In this document: in pieces, positions 24,676-34,700 of the stretch
Position numbering within the stretch: the first letter of the stretch is position 1
Layout of the letters: each line of letters opens with the position of its first letter
From: Alphaproteobacteria bacterium
GTDB lineage: Bacteria; Pseudomonadota; Alphaproteobacteria; Micropepsales; Micropepsaceae
NCBI GenBank assembly: GCA_016124635.1
Contig: WGNJ01000017.1
Span: 123,698-187,697 of the forward strand
DNA: 64,000 nucleotides
Direction: 5' to 3'
The notes under the pieces: model-generated
Databases searched by the model: none
Told to the model about the DNA's origin: nothing
The model's input: the letters and a program-made list of their open reading frames with translations, nothing else
Position numbers and translations under genes: made by a program

Positions 24676-26505
24676 TTACGCAAGCTCCTTCGCGGCACGC
24701 TTGCGGTCGTTAGGATCTAGGTGGCGCTTTCGAAGGCGAATGGACTTGGGGGTCACCTCGACCAATTCATCTTCACCGATGTACGCGATCGCCTGCTCAA
24801 GCGTCAGAAGCTTCGGCGGAGTCAGTCTAACCGCTTCGTCCTTGCCGGCGGCGCGGAAGTTCGTCAGCTGCTTCGATCGTAGCGCGTTGACGTCGAGATC
24901 GTTGTCGCGCGAATGCTCGCCGATGATCATGCCCTGGTAAACGCGCGTGCCGGTTTCAATGAACATGATGCCGCGCTCTTCGAGATACCAAAGTGCGTAT
25001 GAGTTCGCTTCCCCTTCGCGGTCGGCGATGAGCACGCCGGCTCTGCGGCCTTCGATTGGTCCACGATGGGTCTCGTAGGCGTGGAAGACGCGGTTCATGA
25101 TGCCGGTGCCGCGCGTGTCGGTGAGGAATTGGCCGTGATAACCGATCAGGCCGCGCGAGGCTGCGAAGAACACAAGGCGCGTCTTTCCGCCGCCTGACGG
25201 GCGCATATCCTTGAGCTCGGCTTTGCGCTTGGACATCGCTTCGATGACAACGCCGGAATACGCGTCGTCGACGTCGATGGTGACCTCTTCGATCGGCTCG
25301 AGCTTTTCTCCCCCCGGTCCGTCACGAAAGAGCACGCGAGGCCGCGAGATCGACAGCTCGAAGCCTTCCCGGCGCATCGTTTCGATTAGGACACCAAGTT
25401 GAAGCTCTCCGCGGCCAGCGACCTCGTACGCGTCGGCGTTCGTGGTTTCGGCGACTTTGATGGCGACATTGCCTTCGGTTTCGCGCAGAAGACGCTCGCG
25501 GATAACACGGCTTTGAACCTTAGAGCCCTCTCGGCCGGCCATGGGCGAGTCGTTGATGCCGACGGTGATTGCAATTGTCGGCGGATCGATCGGATTGGCG
25601 GGAATCGGGGTCTCGACCTCGGGATCGCAGAGCGTATCGGCGACGCCGGCTTCGGATAGACCCGAGATCGCAACGATATCGCCAGCTTGTGCCTCCTCGA
25701 CCGGAACGCGCTGGAGGCCGCGGAAGGCGAGGACCTTGGTGATACGCCCCCGCTCAACGATGGCGCCCTCGCGCGAGAGTGCTTTTATGGGGCGATTGGT
25801 CTGTACGACTCCAGACTCAATCCGGCCGGTCAAAATGCGGCCTAGATAGGGATCGGATTGCATCACGCGTACGAGCATTGCGAACGGCTGATCCGACGTG
25901 CCTTTCGCCGCGATCGCCGGCGGTGGGACATGCGCGACGATGGTCTCAAAGAGCGGCGTCAGATCTTTGCGTTCGTCGTTGTCGAGATCGCGAACGCACC
26001 AGCCGCTGCGGCCGCTCGCGTAGAGCGTCGGGAAGTCGAGCTGCTGATCGTTGGCGTCGAGGGCCGCGAACAGGTCGAAAACATCGGTATGAACTTCGTG
26101 GGCGCGGGCGTCCTGACGATCGATCTTGTTGATCACGACGATCGGCTTGAGGCCGAGTTTCAGAGCTTTGGACGTGACGAATTTCGTTTGCGGCATCGCA
26201 CCTTCGGCGGCGTCGACGAGCAGAACCACACCGTCGACCATCGAGAGGATGCGCTCGACCTCGCCGCCGAAGTCCGCATGGCCCGGGGTATCGATGATGT
26301 TGATGCGGGTGCCGCGCCACTCGACGCTGGTGCACTTGGCCAGAATGGTGATCCCGCGCTCACGCTCGAGCTCGTTCGAGTCCATGGCGCGTTCCATCAC
26401 CTGCTGGTTTTCGCGGAACGTTCCGCTCTGCCTCAGCAACTGATCGACGAGGGTCGTCTTGCCGTGGTCGACATGGGCGATAATGGCGATGTTGCGTAAT
26501 TCCAT
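24676..26505 (-). CDS. typA: Translational GTPase TypA/BipA
   Basis: At 609 residues it has the family length. G1 is AHVDHGKTT near residue 10, G2 lies in [11 protein letters not shown]3 is [15 protein letters not shown] and G4 is NKIDR. The EF-G-like domains and the C-terminal domain unique to BipA (GSRVYQG-like [23 protein letters not shown] and [13 protein letters not shown]) follow. It binds ribosomes under stress and helps 50S assembly. The ATG at 26505 gives the standard [15 protein letters not shown] start; a longer upstream frame is Arg-rich and not conserved. Confidence 0.97.
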   Translation of the reverse strand: MELRNIAIIAHVDHGKTTLVDQLLRQSGTFRENQQVMERAMDSNELERERGITILAKCTSVEWRGTRINIIDTPGHADFGGEVERILSMVDGVVLLVDAAEGAMPQTKFVTSKALKLGLKPIVVINKIDRQDARAHEVHTDVFDLFAALDANDQQLDFPTLYASGRSGWCVRDLDNDERKDLTPLFETIVAHVPPPAIAAKGTSDQPFAMLVRVMQSDPYLGRILTGRIESGVVQTNRPIKALSREGAIVERGRITKVLAFRGLQRVPVEEAQAGDIVAISGLSEAGVADTLCDPEVETPIPANPIDPPTIAITVGINDSPMAGREGSKVQSRVIRERLLRETEGNVAIKVAETTNADAYEVAGRGELQLGVLIETMRREGFELSISRPRVLFRDGPGGEKLEPIEEVTIDVDDAYSGVVIEAMSKRKAELKDMRPSGGGKTRLVFFAASRGLIGYHGQFLTDTRGTGIMNRVFHAYETHRGPIEGRRAGVLIADREGEANSYALWYLEERGIMFIETGTRVYQGMIIGEHSRDNDLDVNALRSKQLTNFRAAGKDEAVRLTPPKLLTLEQAIAYIGEDELVEVTPKSIRLRKRHLDPNDRKRAAKELA

Positions 26506-26586
26506 AGGCCTTTTGCGACGCGCTCGAATACGTTGAGGAGGGCGCCATATAGGCGTTCTGCTGCGGCGCAGCAAGCGGTCTGCTGC

Positions 26587-27780
26587 TTACTGCGGCGCCG
26601 CGTTGGCTGGGAAACGGCGCCCCCTCTGGGGACGAGCCAGATTGGTCAGGAATTGATTGGTGCAGGCGGTCCAGGAGAAGTTCAGCGCATGGTCTCTGCA
26701 GAGGTCCGGCTTGAGTTCGAGCGCACGCCGGGCGGCGCCTGCAAGGTCATCCGACAGAACGCCGACACGCGCCTCGCCGACGATGTCCATCGGTCCCTGA
26801 ACGGGATACGCAGCGACCGGAAGACCGCTAGCGAGTGCCTCCAGAATCACGAGACCGAACGTGTCGGTTTTGGAAGGGAAGACGAACACGTCGCTCGCCG
26901 CGTAGTGGCGCGCAAGCTCTTTGCCGAACTTTGGGCCTGCAAACCGCACATGCGGATATTTCGCCTTAAGCTCGGCGAGTTGCGGTCCATTGCCAACGAC
27001 GAGCTTTGATCCAGGTAGATCGAGCTGCAGGAATGCTTCGACATTCTTCTCGACCGCAACACGACCAACGTAGAGATAAACAGGCCGCGGCAAATCGAGC
27101 CAATCTTTTGGGCCCGGTTGAAAGAGATCGACGTCGACGCCGCGCGACCAGAGGCGCAAGTTTCCGAAGCCGCGATCCTTGAGCTCGCGCTCAAGCGAGC
27201 GTGTGGCAACCATGACGGCTGACGCCGGCGCGTGAAACCAGCGCAACGCACGATACGTCCATGCGACCGGGACGCCGAAACGGGCGTGGACGTAGTCGGG
27301 AAAGCGGGTGTGGAATGAGGTTGTGAAGGGGATCTTGCTGCGCTGACAGTAGCGGCGCGCCGCCAGGCCGATGGGCCCCTCGGTTGCGATGTGAATTGCA
27401 TCCGGGTCGAACTCGGCGATCAGCTTGGCGACCGTGCGCCGGGTGAAAACCGCGAGCTTGATTTCGGGATAGGTCGGCATCGGCACGGTCGAGAACAAAT
27501 CGGGCGTGATGTAAGCGACCTCATGACCCAGACGCTTGAGTTCAGAGCCCAGGGTCTCAAGCGTGCGAACGACGCCGTTCACTTGCGGCTGCCAAGCATC
27601 GGTCACGACCATGATGCGAAGCGGGCGGGCAACGCCGTCGCTCAACGACAATTCGAGGCGCCTGCCGCCTCCACCGGAGCGGTTTGAAGACCCGGAAAGC
27701 CGGGGGATGTGGAGCTTCGTGCTCAGGCTGTTGCCTTCGCTAATGGGGCGCTTGCCAGCGCCGGTTGCGCGTCGGTCCAC
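26587..27780 (-). CDS. GT4-family glycosyltransferase (mannosyltransferase-like)
   Basis: The 397-residue GT-B glycosyltransferase has LRIMVVTDAWQPQVNGVVRTL, which is characteristic of MgtA/GtrA-like diacylglycerol or phosphatidylinositol mannosyl/glucosyltransferases. It is followed by TSFHTRFPDYV, YVGRVAVEKNVEAFL and the EX7E region FPSKTDTFGLVILEALASGLP. It probably glycosylates a membrane lipid. The GTG start at 27780 overlaps the preceding LpxH-like gene by 58 bases; the first 50 residues are low-complexity and the true start could be further inside. Its position after a lipid A-type phosphatase fits an envelope glycolipid role. Confidence 0.87.
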   Translation of the reverse strand: MDRRATGAGKRPISEGNSLSTKLHIPRLSGSSNRSGGGGRRLELSLSDGVARPLRIMVVTDAWQPQVNGVVRTLETLGSELKRLGHEVAYITPDLFSTVPMPTYPEIKLAVFTRRTVAKLIAEFDPDAIHIATEGPIGLAARRYCQRSKIPFTTSFHTRFPDYVHARFGVPVAWTYRALRWFHAPASAVMVATRSLERELKDRGFGNLRLWSRGVDVDLFQPGPKDWLDLPRPVYLYVGRVAVEKNVEAFLQLDLPGSKLVVGNGPQLAELKAKYPHVRFAGPKFGKELARHYAASDVFVFPSKTDTFGLVILEALASGLPVAAYPVQGPMDIVGEARVGVLSDDLAGAARRALELKPDLCRDHALNFSWTACTNQFLTNLARPQRGRRFPANAAPQ

Positions 27781-28610
27781 GCGATAATCTGCAATCTTCC
27801 CGCGTAATCTTCAACCAGCGCCGTGCAGCTTTCGACCCAATCCCCGTCATTACAGTAAAGAATTTGGCCCATTTGGCGCATTTCCGCCTTATGGATGTGA
27901 CCGCAGACGACGCCATCCAGATGGCGGCGCTGCGCCTCGCGCACGACCGCGTTCTCAAACCGCGTGATGTATTCGACCGCGTTTTTCACCCGGTTCTTGA
28001 GCCAGCGCGAAAGCGACCAATACGGCAGCCCAAGACCGCGCCTGGCGGCGGCCACGATGTCGTTAAGGCGCAGTGCGGTTGCGTAGGCCCAATCGCCGAG
28101 ATAGGCGAGCCAGCGCGCGTACATGACCACGCCGTCGAAATGGTCGCCGTGAATGACGAGCAGTCGGCGCCCGTCGGCGGTCTCGTGGATGGCCTCGCCG
28201 ATGACTTCGACGCCGGCGAGGTTGTGTCCGACATAGGGGCGCAAGGCTTCGTCGTGATTGCCCGGTACATAGATCACGCGCGTTCCCGCGCGGGCCTTGC
28301 GCAAGATTTCGTCGATTACTTCGTTGTGGGACGGGCGCCAAAACCACGCCCGCTTGAGTCTCCAGCCGTCGACGATGTCGCCGACGAGGTAGAGCATGTC
28401 GCTCTCATTGCCGCGAAGAAAGTCGAGCAGCATCTCGGCCTTACAGCCGCGTGTGCCGAGATGTACATCCGAAATCCAGATGGTGCGGTGGCGGCGCGGG
28501 CGAGGGACGTGCCGCGCTGGCGGTGGCGTTTTCGACCGCGAGAGCGGAACCAAATTCGCGCTTCGTAGGGGAAGCGCGAGGCGCTCCAGCGCTGCTTCCA
28601 ATCTCGTCAC
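27723..28610 (-). CDS. LpxH-like metallophosphoesterase (UDP-2,3-diacylglucosamine diphosphatase type)
   Basis: The 295-residue calcineurin-like phosphoesterase of the COG2908 group has IWISDVHLGTRG, LVGDIVDGWRL, YVPGNHDEAL, VIHGDHFDGV and GHIHKAEMRQ, the five metal-ligand blocks in order. COG2908 contains LpxH, which makes lipid X for lipid A synthesis. Alphaproteobacteria usually use LpxI for that step, so this paralogue may act on another nucleotide-linked lipid. The GTG at 28610 is chosen because AGGAG ends eight bases before it; a GTG three codons earlier overlaps that site. Confidence 0.83.
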   Translation of the reverse strand: MTRLEAALERLALPLRSANLVPLSRSKTPPPARHVPRPRRHRTIWISDVHLGTRGCKAEMLLDFLRGNESDMLYLVGDIVDGWRLKRAWFWRPSHNEVIDEILRKARAGTRVIYVPGNHDEALRPYVGHNLAGVEVIGEAIHETADGRRLLVIHGDHFDGVVMYARWLAYLGDWAYATALRLNDIVAAARRGLGLPYWSLSRWLKNRVKNAVEYITRFENAVVREAQRRHLDGVVCGHIHKAEMRQMGQILYCNDGDWVESCTALVEDYAGRLQIIAWTDAQPALASAPLAKATA

Positions 28611-28739
28611 GCGCCCCACTCCTGCAACCGTCGAATCGGCGTTACTTGACGGAAGATGGGGTGCCAGCCTGCCGTGAATCTTTGATGGCAGTTGCGTGAT
28701 TTATTTGAGGAATGGCGGGGCTATACTGAATTCGCTTCG

Positions 28740-28754
28740 TTAACCCTAAAGTAA
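28740..28754. promoter_or_regulatory. CtrA-like box
   Basis: TTAA-CCCTAAA-GTAA matches the alphaproteobacterial cell-cycle regulator site TTAA-N7-TTAA with one mismatch. It lies 130 bases before the LpxH-like gene and within a long noncoding stretch. No CtrA gene is in the window. Confidence 0.4.
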
Positions 28755-28905
28755 CCAAGTGTTCGCGGCGCCGAGTCTGTCCGTTTCGGCTCATCTGCCG
28801 CCGCGCATGCCACACGGTCTCGCCAACTGTCGTTCGACATCGACCAGCCTTTTTGTTGCGCTGCAGCAGGCGGCCCGGTGTAGCGGCGGCGTATACGCGC
28901 GAGAA

Positions 28906-28931
28906 TATTTCACGATGTTCCGAGTGAAATA
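28906..28931. repeat. Inverted repeat TATTTCAC-N10-GTGAAATA
   Basis: Two perfect eight-base arms (28906-28913 and 28924-28931) are separated by 10 bases in a 516-base noncoding stretch (28611-29125). The spacing of arm centres (18 bases) could suit a dimeric regulator; an RNA hairpin is equally possible. A CTGCGG/CCGCAG repeat and an ACGGGTG/CACCCGT repeat follow within 90 bases. Confidence 0.45.
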
Positions 28932-28991
28932 AGCGAGGAAATCCAAGGTACTGCGGCGGATTCCCGCAGCACGGGTGTGAACGTTTAACGC

Positions 28992-29020
28992 TTGATTTAT
29001 TCCGTCACCCGTCCCATATT
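28992..29020 (+). promoter_or_regulatory. Predicted promoter of candidate sRNA
   Basis: TTGATT (28992-28997) and CATATT (29015-29020) are spaced by 17 bases and would start a transcript near 29027. Confidence 0.5.
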
Positions 29021-29026
29021 TGTGCA

Positions 29027-29126
29027 GCGCGGCAAGATGCTTTGCGTCTTGTTTCGCAGCCCTTCCTGGGCGTTTCCTCCCTAAACTTGGGCCGCCAGGC
29101 ACCCGCCTCGCGGCCCCTTTCTTTTT
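29027..29126 (+). ncRNA. Candidate trans-acting small RNA, about 100 nt
   Basis: Between a promoter-like pair and an intrinsic terminator lies a structured, apparently noncoding segment. It has a strong eight-pair hairpin with a UUU loop (29033-29051), a second small hairpin GCCC-UUCCU-GGGC (29059-29071) and an open stretch GUUUCCUCCCUAAACUU (29072-29088). The terminator stem GGGCCGC/GCGGCCC (29089-29116) and T-rich tail complete it. The exposed UUCCUCCC is complementary to Shine-Dalgarno sequences, as in many alphaproteobacterial sRNAs. It does not show the SRP or 6S hallmark sequences. Not matched to a known family by me. Confidence 0.5.
29089..29126 (+). terminator. Rho-independent terminator of candidate sRNA
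   Basis: GGGCCGC (29089-29095) and GCGGCCC (29110-29116) flank a 14-base loop, followed by CTTTCTTTTT. No protein gene on the plus strand ends nearby, and on the minus strand no T-tract follows the stem. Confidence 0.65.
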
Positions 29127-29671
29127 CAAGTCCAAGCGCCGCGCGCTGGCGGATGCGTGGTCGTGCCGCCGTTCAGGGGCAGTTGCATCATGACGATATC
29201 GACCCAGCGGCCGAGCTTGTAGCCGACACCCCGAACAGTGCCGGCGTGCTCGAAGCCCGCCCGCTCATGAGCCGCGATCGAGCCGCGGTTCTCAGAGTCT
29301 CCTATCACCGCCACGACCTGACGCACTCCGCACGCCTCACAGCGAGGAATGAGGGCATTGAGCAGTTTGAGGCCAATGCCGTGGCCACGGTGGCCGTCGC
29401 GGACATACACCGAGTCTTCCACGCTATAGCGATAGCCGGTGCGCGGTCTGAAGGGTGACGCGTAAGTGTAGCCGAGGACTTCATCGCCGCTTTGCGCAAC
29501 GAGAAACGGCAAGCCGTGCGCTGCGATTAGACGAATCTTTTCGTCGAATGACGATACGCCCGGCGGCACTTCCTCGAACGTGCCGAAGCCGTGCAGCACG
29601 TAGTGGGCATAGATGGCGTGGAGGTCGGCGGCGTCGCGTTCTGTGACGTTTCGGATCAGCAGCGCGCTCAC
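29126..29671 (-). CDS. GNAT N-acetyltransferase (phosphinothricin acetyltransferase-like)
   Basis: The 181-residue GNAT domain contains LIRNVTERDAADLHAIYAHYV at the start, EDSVYVRDGHRGHGIGLKLLNAL (the acetyl-CoA binding motif A, R-G-x-G-I/G-x) and AAHERAGFEHAGTVRGVGYKLGRW at the end. This is the pattern of the Pat/Bar/YncA group, which acetylates amino groups of phosphinothricin, methionine sulfoximine or similar amino acids. The GTG start at 29671 overlaps the stop of the upstream N-formylglutamate amidohydrolase gene (GTGA), so the two are translationally coupled. Confidence 0.88.
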   Translation of the reverse strand: MSALLIRNVTERDAADLHAIYAHYVLHGFGTFEEVPPGVSSFDEKIRLIAAHGLPFLVAQSGDEVLGYTYASPFRPRTGYRYSVEDSVYVRDGHRGHGIGLKLLNALIPRCEACGVRQVVAVIGDSENRGSIAAHERAGFEHAGTVRGVGYKLGRWVDIVMMQLPLNGGTTTHPPARGAWT

Positions 29672-30597
29672 TGAGCGGCTTGGCCAGTCGCTGCCAAAGG
29701 TGGTCGCAAGAAGCGCCAATCAATCTCGCCCAACGCGCGGATCAGCGTTGTTACGGCCTGGGTCACACGCTTCAAACCTGCAAGACGCTCGATGCGCTCC
29801 TCATCCATGTAGAGCACGCGATTTATCTCGATCTGCAGCGCATGCAGACCAAGGGCGGGCCGTCCGTAATGCTCGGTCGAGAAGCCGCCCGCGTACGGAT
29901 TGTTACGGACGACCGCAAATCCCTGCATTGTCAGCGCGCGCTCGATGATGTCGGTCAAGCGACGGGCGCACGCTGTGCCGAAGCGATCACCAAGCACGAC
30001 ATCGGGACGCGCCGAGCCGATGTCTTGGTCGAGCGGGCCACCGACAGACGGCATCGAGTGGCAATCGATGAGAACGGCGCAGCCGAATTGCTTGTGCGTC
30101 GCCTCCATCAAGCTGCGCAACTTGGCGTGATAGGGCTTGTAGTACGTGTCGATACGCCATTGCGCCTCTGCGAAGCTCAATTTCTTGGCGTAGATCTCTG
30201 CGCCGTCGCGAACGACGCGCGCGATTGTGCCGAGACCTGCCGCGACGCGCGGGCTGCGGCTGTTGACGAAGCCCGGTAAGGGCGCGTCGAACATCGCAGG
30301 ATCGAGTTCATAGGCATCGCGGTTCGGATCGACATAGGCGCGCGGGAAGTGCGCCTTGAGCAGCGGCGCGCCGAGAGCGGGCGCCGAAGCAAAGATTTCA
30401 TCGACAAAGGAGTCTTCCGAGCGGCGAATCGAGACCGTGTCGAGACGGGACGCCTGCAGGAAGGACTTGTGGTACATGCGGCCCGAATGGGGCGATGCAA
30501 AAACGAAGGGGAGGGTCGGATTGGCGGGCGCCAAGACCTCAAAAGGCGGGTCTATCTGCGGCCCGCCACGCTTCTCTGTGCCGCCAACGAGCCTCAA
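29668..30597 (-). CDS. N-formylglutamate amidohydrolase family protein, copy 1
   Basis: The 309-residue protein has FVFASPHSGRMYHKSF near the start, DPNRDAYELDPAMF, VLIDCHSMPSVGG and NNPYAGGFSTEHYGRP, which match the N-formylglutamate deformylase/amidohydrolase (HutG-type 2) family. The enzyme would hydrolyse N-formylglutamate from histidine breakdown, but no hut genes are nearby. In alphaproteobacteria this gene is often adjacent to cpdR, as here (divergent). The start is a TTG without a clear ribosome binding site; the true start is uncertain, although the N-terminal length agrees with relatives. A CtrA-like box lies just upstream. Confidence 0.85.
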   Translation of the reverse strand: MRLVGGTEKRGGPQIDPPFEVLAPANPTLPFVFASPHSGRMYHKSFLQASRLDTVSIRRSEDSFVDEIFASAPALGAPLLKAHFPRAYVDPNRDAYELDPAMFDAPLPGFVNSRSPRVAAGLGTIARVVRDGAEIYAKKLSFAEAQWRIDTYYKPYHAKLRSLMEATHKQFGCAVLIDCHSMPSVGGPLDQDIGSARPDVVLGDRFGTACARRLTDIIERALTMQGFAVVRNNPYAGGFSTEHYGRPALGLHALQIEINRVLYMDEERIERLAGLKRVTQAVTTLIRALGEIDWRFLRPPLAATGQAAQ

Positions 30598-30601
30598 GCT
30601 G

Positions 30602-30616
30602 TTAACCCTTGGTTAG
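30602..30616. promoter_or_regulatory. CtrA-like box
   Basis: TTAA-CCCTTGG-TTAG, read on the minus strand as CTAA-N7-TTAAC, fits the CtrA consensus TTAA-N7-TTAAC with one mismatch. It is in the divergent region between the amidohydrolase gene and cpdR. Confidence 0.4.
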
Positions 30617-30789
30617 ATGGCCTAAGTGGAGCATCGAAAGAAGGTCCGATCAAGGCAATCCGCTGTGACCGTGGCAAGATTTTGGTTAACAGTTGCAGAG
30701 ACTTGGCGCAAAAGATGGGCGGTCGATAGTGTGGGCGCGGCTCTTGCACGGTTTGCGTACAGCCCGAGAGCTTTGAGGGGTTCCTAACC

Positions 30790-31152
30790 ATGGCGAAGAT
30801 TCTGCTCGCCGAAGACGACGACGCCATGCGGCGCTTCCTGGCCAGTGCGTTGGAAAAGGCCGGTCACGAGGTTGCATCGTTTTCTCAGGGCGACGAGGCG
30901 TATGACTGCCTCCAAGCCGGCAGCGCCTTTGACCTCTTGTTGACCGATATCGTCATGCCGGTGATGGACGGAATCGAGTTGGCGCGGCGGGTATCGGAAT
31001 CGACCCCGACGATGAAAATCATGTTCATCACGGGCTTTGCAGCCGTTGCGCTCAATCCGAAGAGCAACGCGCCAAAGGACGCCAAAGTCCTATCCAAGCC
31101 GTTCCATTTGCGGGAACTGGTGCAGGAAGTCGAGCGGCTGCTTGCCGCCTGA
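30790..31152 (+). CDS. cpdR: Single-domain response regulator CpdR
   Basis: The 120-residue receiver domain has acidic residues DDD at positions 9-11, phosphoacceptor Asp53 in LLTDIVMP, and Lys103 in LSKPFHLREL. The sequence (AKILLAEDDDAMRRFLASAL, FITGFAAVALNP, ending VERLLAA) is characteristic of CpdR. CpdR brings ClpXP substrates to the cell pole and is controlled by the CckA-ChpT phosphorelay, linking it to CtrA degradation in alphaproteobacteria. AAGATT follows the ATG and a weak site precedes it. The gene is divergent from N-formylglutamate amidohydrolase and is followed by tRNA-Val, a familiar order in this class. Confidence 0.93.
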   Translation: MAKILLAEDDDAMRRFLASALEKAGHEVASFSQGDEAYDCLQAGSAFDLLLTDIVMPVMDGIELARRVSESTPTMKIMFITGFAAVALNPKSNAPKDAKVLSKPFHLRELVQEVERLLAA

Positions 31153-31252
31153 GCCGTTCCGGCCCCACACGCATTCGTCTTGTTTTGCCGAGGGCGCGCC
31201 GCTATAGGGTTGCGCCTTCCCGCTGCCGGTTCTCATCGGCAGCCGTTTTTGT

Positions 31253-31327
<75 letters not shown>

Positions 31328-31739
31328 TTCCTCCAGAAAGCGCCTCGACCTCGGAAGAAGCCACTGTGCCGTGATCGCCGCGATTGTTGGTGGCGCGATG
31401 CGCCGCGCAATATCCTTTCGAGATTGCGGCTAGCGGCACGGCGATGAAAGTCGAATGCCGCACGCGTGGCGTCTATCCGGTGAAGGATTGCCGCCTCCGG
31501 CATCGCATCTCGCCGGGGCCTGGAGCTGACGACGGCCGGCTGAAAGGTACAGGTCGGCATCCGCGTCGGCCGACTGGCGAAATTCCACCCGCGCTGCATC
31601 GCAGCGAGCGAATTGCGCCCGTCGAATCGGTGCATTGTGATGATTGCCGCTGTTGCGCGAGTCTTCTTTAATGTTGTCTTAATCCCGCCGGATTCGCGGT
31701 GTGCGATCCCCTGCAAAATCTCTTCCTTGAGGACATTCC

Positions 31740-34700
31740 ATGCAGCGCGTGCTGATTGCTCTTGCCGCCGTCGTCTTGCTCACCGCCGCCATCGTCCTAG
31801 GTGTGAAATACTTCACGAAGCCAGGCACCGAAACGGCGGGCACGCCGGCGACCGCAACGACGTCGACCGGCACAACGACAACGACGCCTAGCACGCCAAC
31901 GCCGGGCACCGGCGCCGTCACCGCGACGGCCGAACCGCCATCGCCCTACTTCGCGTTTCGCAGACTTGAGATCGAGACATCGAGTTCGGAGCCCGAGGCT
32001 TGTCTCGTCTTCACGCGCAAACTCGATAGCTCCGGCAAGGTCAAGTACGAGGACTATCTGAAACTCGATCCGGATACGAAAATCGCGGTGCGCGCAACGG
32101 AGCAGCGCTTGTGCATCGCCGGCCTTGCCTTTGGGCAAGACTACAAGCTCGAAATCAGGGAAGGTCTTCCCGCCGCAGGCGGTCAGGAGAAGATCACAGC
32201 GAACGAGACCATACCGGTCGAGCTGCGCGACAAGCCGTCGCTTGTGCGCTTCGGCAAAGGCCTCGTCCTGCCGCGCGAGAACGCTGACGGTGTGCCGATA
32301 ACGACGGTCAATGTCGCCAGTCTCGATATCAAAGTCGTTCGTGTCGGCGATCGTTTGTTGTCGCAACTGCAGACCGGCGTCGTCGATCAGCGCGAGTTCT
32401 ACGACTACGAGCGCAATACGATCGAAAACGAGCAGGGCGAGGTCGTTTGGACCGGCAAGATGAACGTTCTCGACAACCGCCGCAATGCGGAGGCGACGAC
32501 GCTGTTCCCGCTGCGCCAAGCTTTGAAGCAGAAGCAAGTGGGCCCCGGCGTCTTTCTGGTCGTCGCTCAGGACTCGGCCGACAAGACTTCGACGGACGAA
32601 AGCTACGAATACAAACCGCGCGCGGCGCAATTCGTCGTCGACACCGACCTCGGTCTGACGAGCTTCACGGGCCTCGACGGCATCAACATCTTCGTGCGCT
32701 CGTTGCGAACGGCAACTCCGGTTTCAGGGATCACGCTCGCGCTCGTGGCGCGCAACAACGAAGAGCTTTTGCGCGTACGGACGGACAGCGACGGGCGTGC
32801 CACCTTCCCTGCGTCGATCGCGCGCGGCACGGGCGGCATGGAGCCCGTCATCGTGATGGCCTATGGCGCAGCCAACGACTTCACGTTTCTCGATTTGCGG
32901 CGGCCGGCATTCGATCTGACGGACCGCGGCGTCGAAGGGCGTGCGTCTCCCGGTGATGTCGACGCCTACATGTATACGGACCGTGGGGTCTACCGCCCCG
33001 GCGAGACCGTGAACTTCACGACATTGGTTCGTGATCAGAACGCCAAGGCCGTTTCGGATGCGCGACTGACCTTCGTTCTGTCACGACCCGACGGCCTCGA
33101 AGCCAAGCGCTTTACGTCCAACGATCAAGAAGCGGGCGGCGTTTGGACTCCTATTACGCTTACAAACACGGCGCCTCGCGGACGCTGGCAGCTTGCCGCT
33201 TATGTCGATCCAAAGGGTTCGCCGATCGGTCGCGTTGCGTTCGATGTCCAGGATTTCGTGCCGCAGAAATTGAAAGTCGAACTGCATCCGACACAGCAAG
33301 TGCTGAAGCCGGGCATGACGGCGGTAATCGACGTCAACGGCCGCTTCCTCTATGGCGCGCCCGCCGCAGGACTGGGTGGCGAAGGCACGATGCAGATCGG
33401 CGCCGATCGTAATCCCTTCGCAGGTAACAACGAGCTCAAGGGCTATCATTGGGGCAAGGTCGACGAGACGGTCGAAGGCACCCAGGTGACGATGAACGTC
33501 GCCGAGACGGATGCCCAAGGCAAAACGCAAGCGACCGCGGCGATCGATCAGGTTGCGGATACGACGTTGCCGCTCAAAGCGGACTTCACGATCGCGCTCT
33601 ACGAACCGGGCGGACGCACGACTTCGCGGAAAGTGACGCTGCCGCTGCGCACGCGCGATATCATGATCGGCGTCCGTCCGTCCTTCGAATGGGAGTCGGT
33701 GCAGGAGAATACGCCTGCGACGTTCGAGATATTGGCGGTCGACGGCAACGGCAAGCCGATTGCCAAACAGGGACTGACGTGGGAGCTCGTCAACGAAAAC
33801 GTCGACTACCGCTGGTACCAGGTCGACAACCAGTGGAAGTACGAGCGCGTTGTCAACGACCGCATCGTCGAGGGTGGAAAAGTCGATCTCAACGGTTCGG
33901 AACCGATGAAGATCACGAAATCGCTGGGGTGGGGACAATACCGTCTCACCGTCGCCGATCCGGCTAGCGGCGCGACGACCGCCTATCGTTTCTGGTCGGG
34001 CTGGGGCGGTGGTGTCGCCGGCGATCGGCCGGACCGCGTGAACGTCACCACGGACAAGCCACTTTACGCTTCGGGCGACAGCGCGAAGGTGCACATCAAT
34101 GCGCCCACGGACGGCAAAGCTCTCGTTGTCGTCGCATCCAACAAGATCCATTGGATGCGCCAAATCGACGTTTCGGCATCGGGTACGGACGTGTCGGTGC
34201 CGGTGTCGAGCGACTGGGGTTCCGGCGCGTATGCGATGGTGACAGCATATAAGCCGCTGTCATCGGTACAGACGCGAGCGCCGGTGCGCGCCATCGGCGT
34301 CGCCTGGATTGGTGTCGATCCCGCGCCGCATACATTGCAGGTCGTGCTGCATGCGCCGCAGAAGATTGCGCCGCGCCAGAGAGTCACCATTCCCGTCGAG
34401 GTGAAGAACGGCGGGGGCGAGCAGATCTATCTGACAATGGCGGCCGTCGATGAAGGCATTCTTCAGCTGACCGATTTCGTCTCGCCTGATCCGGCGAAAT
34501 ACTATCTCGGCAAGCGACGGCTGGGCCTCGACATGCGCGATGACTACGGGCGCCTGATCTCGGCTGATCGGGCGGTCGTCGGCCAACTCAGATCAGGCGG
34601 CGACGCGCTTGGTGGGCGCTCGCTGGCGGTCGTTCCTCAGAAGACGGTGTCGCTATTTTCAAGCCCGGTGAAGCTCGACAGCTTCGGCAAGGGCGATGTC

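Noticed and set aside
29027..29126. Identification of the structured segment as SRP RNA or 6S RNA
   Set aside because: The SRP hallmark (GGUCAGGUCCGGAAGGAAGCAGCC) is absent, and the ends do not pair into the long 6S rod with a central bubble.
28791..29135. Minus-strand frame of 114 codons between the LpxH-like and GNAT genes
   Set aside because: Third-position G/C is only moderate, there is no recognisable domain, and the interval holds several inverted repeats and a plus-strand promoter and terminator. A short real protein cannot be fully excluded.
33081..34163. Minus-strand frame of 360 codons inside the macroglobulin gene
   Set aside because: Same shadow effect of high G/C at third codon positions.
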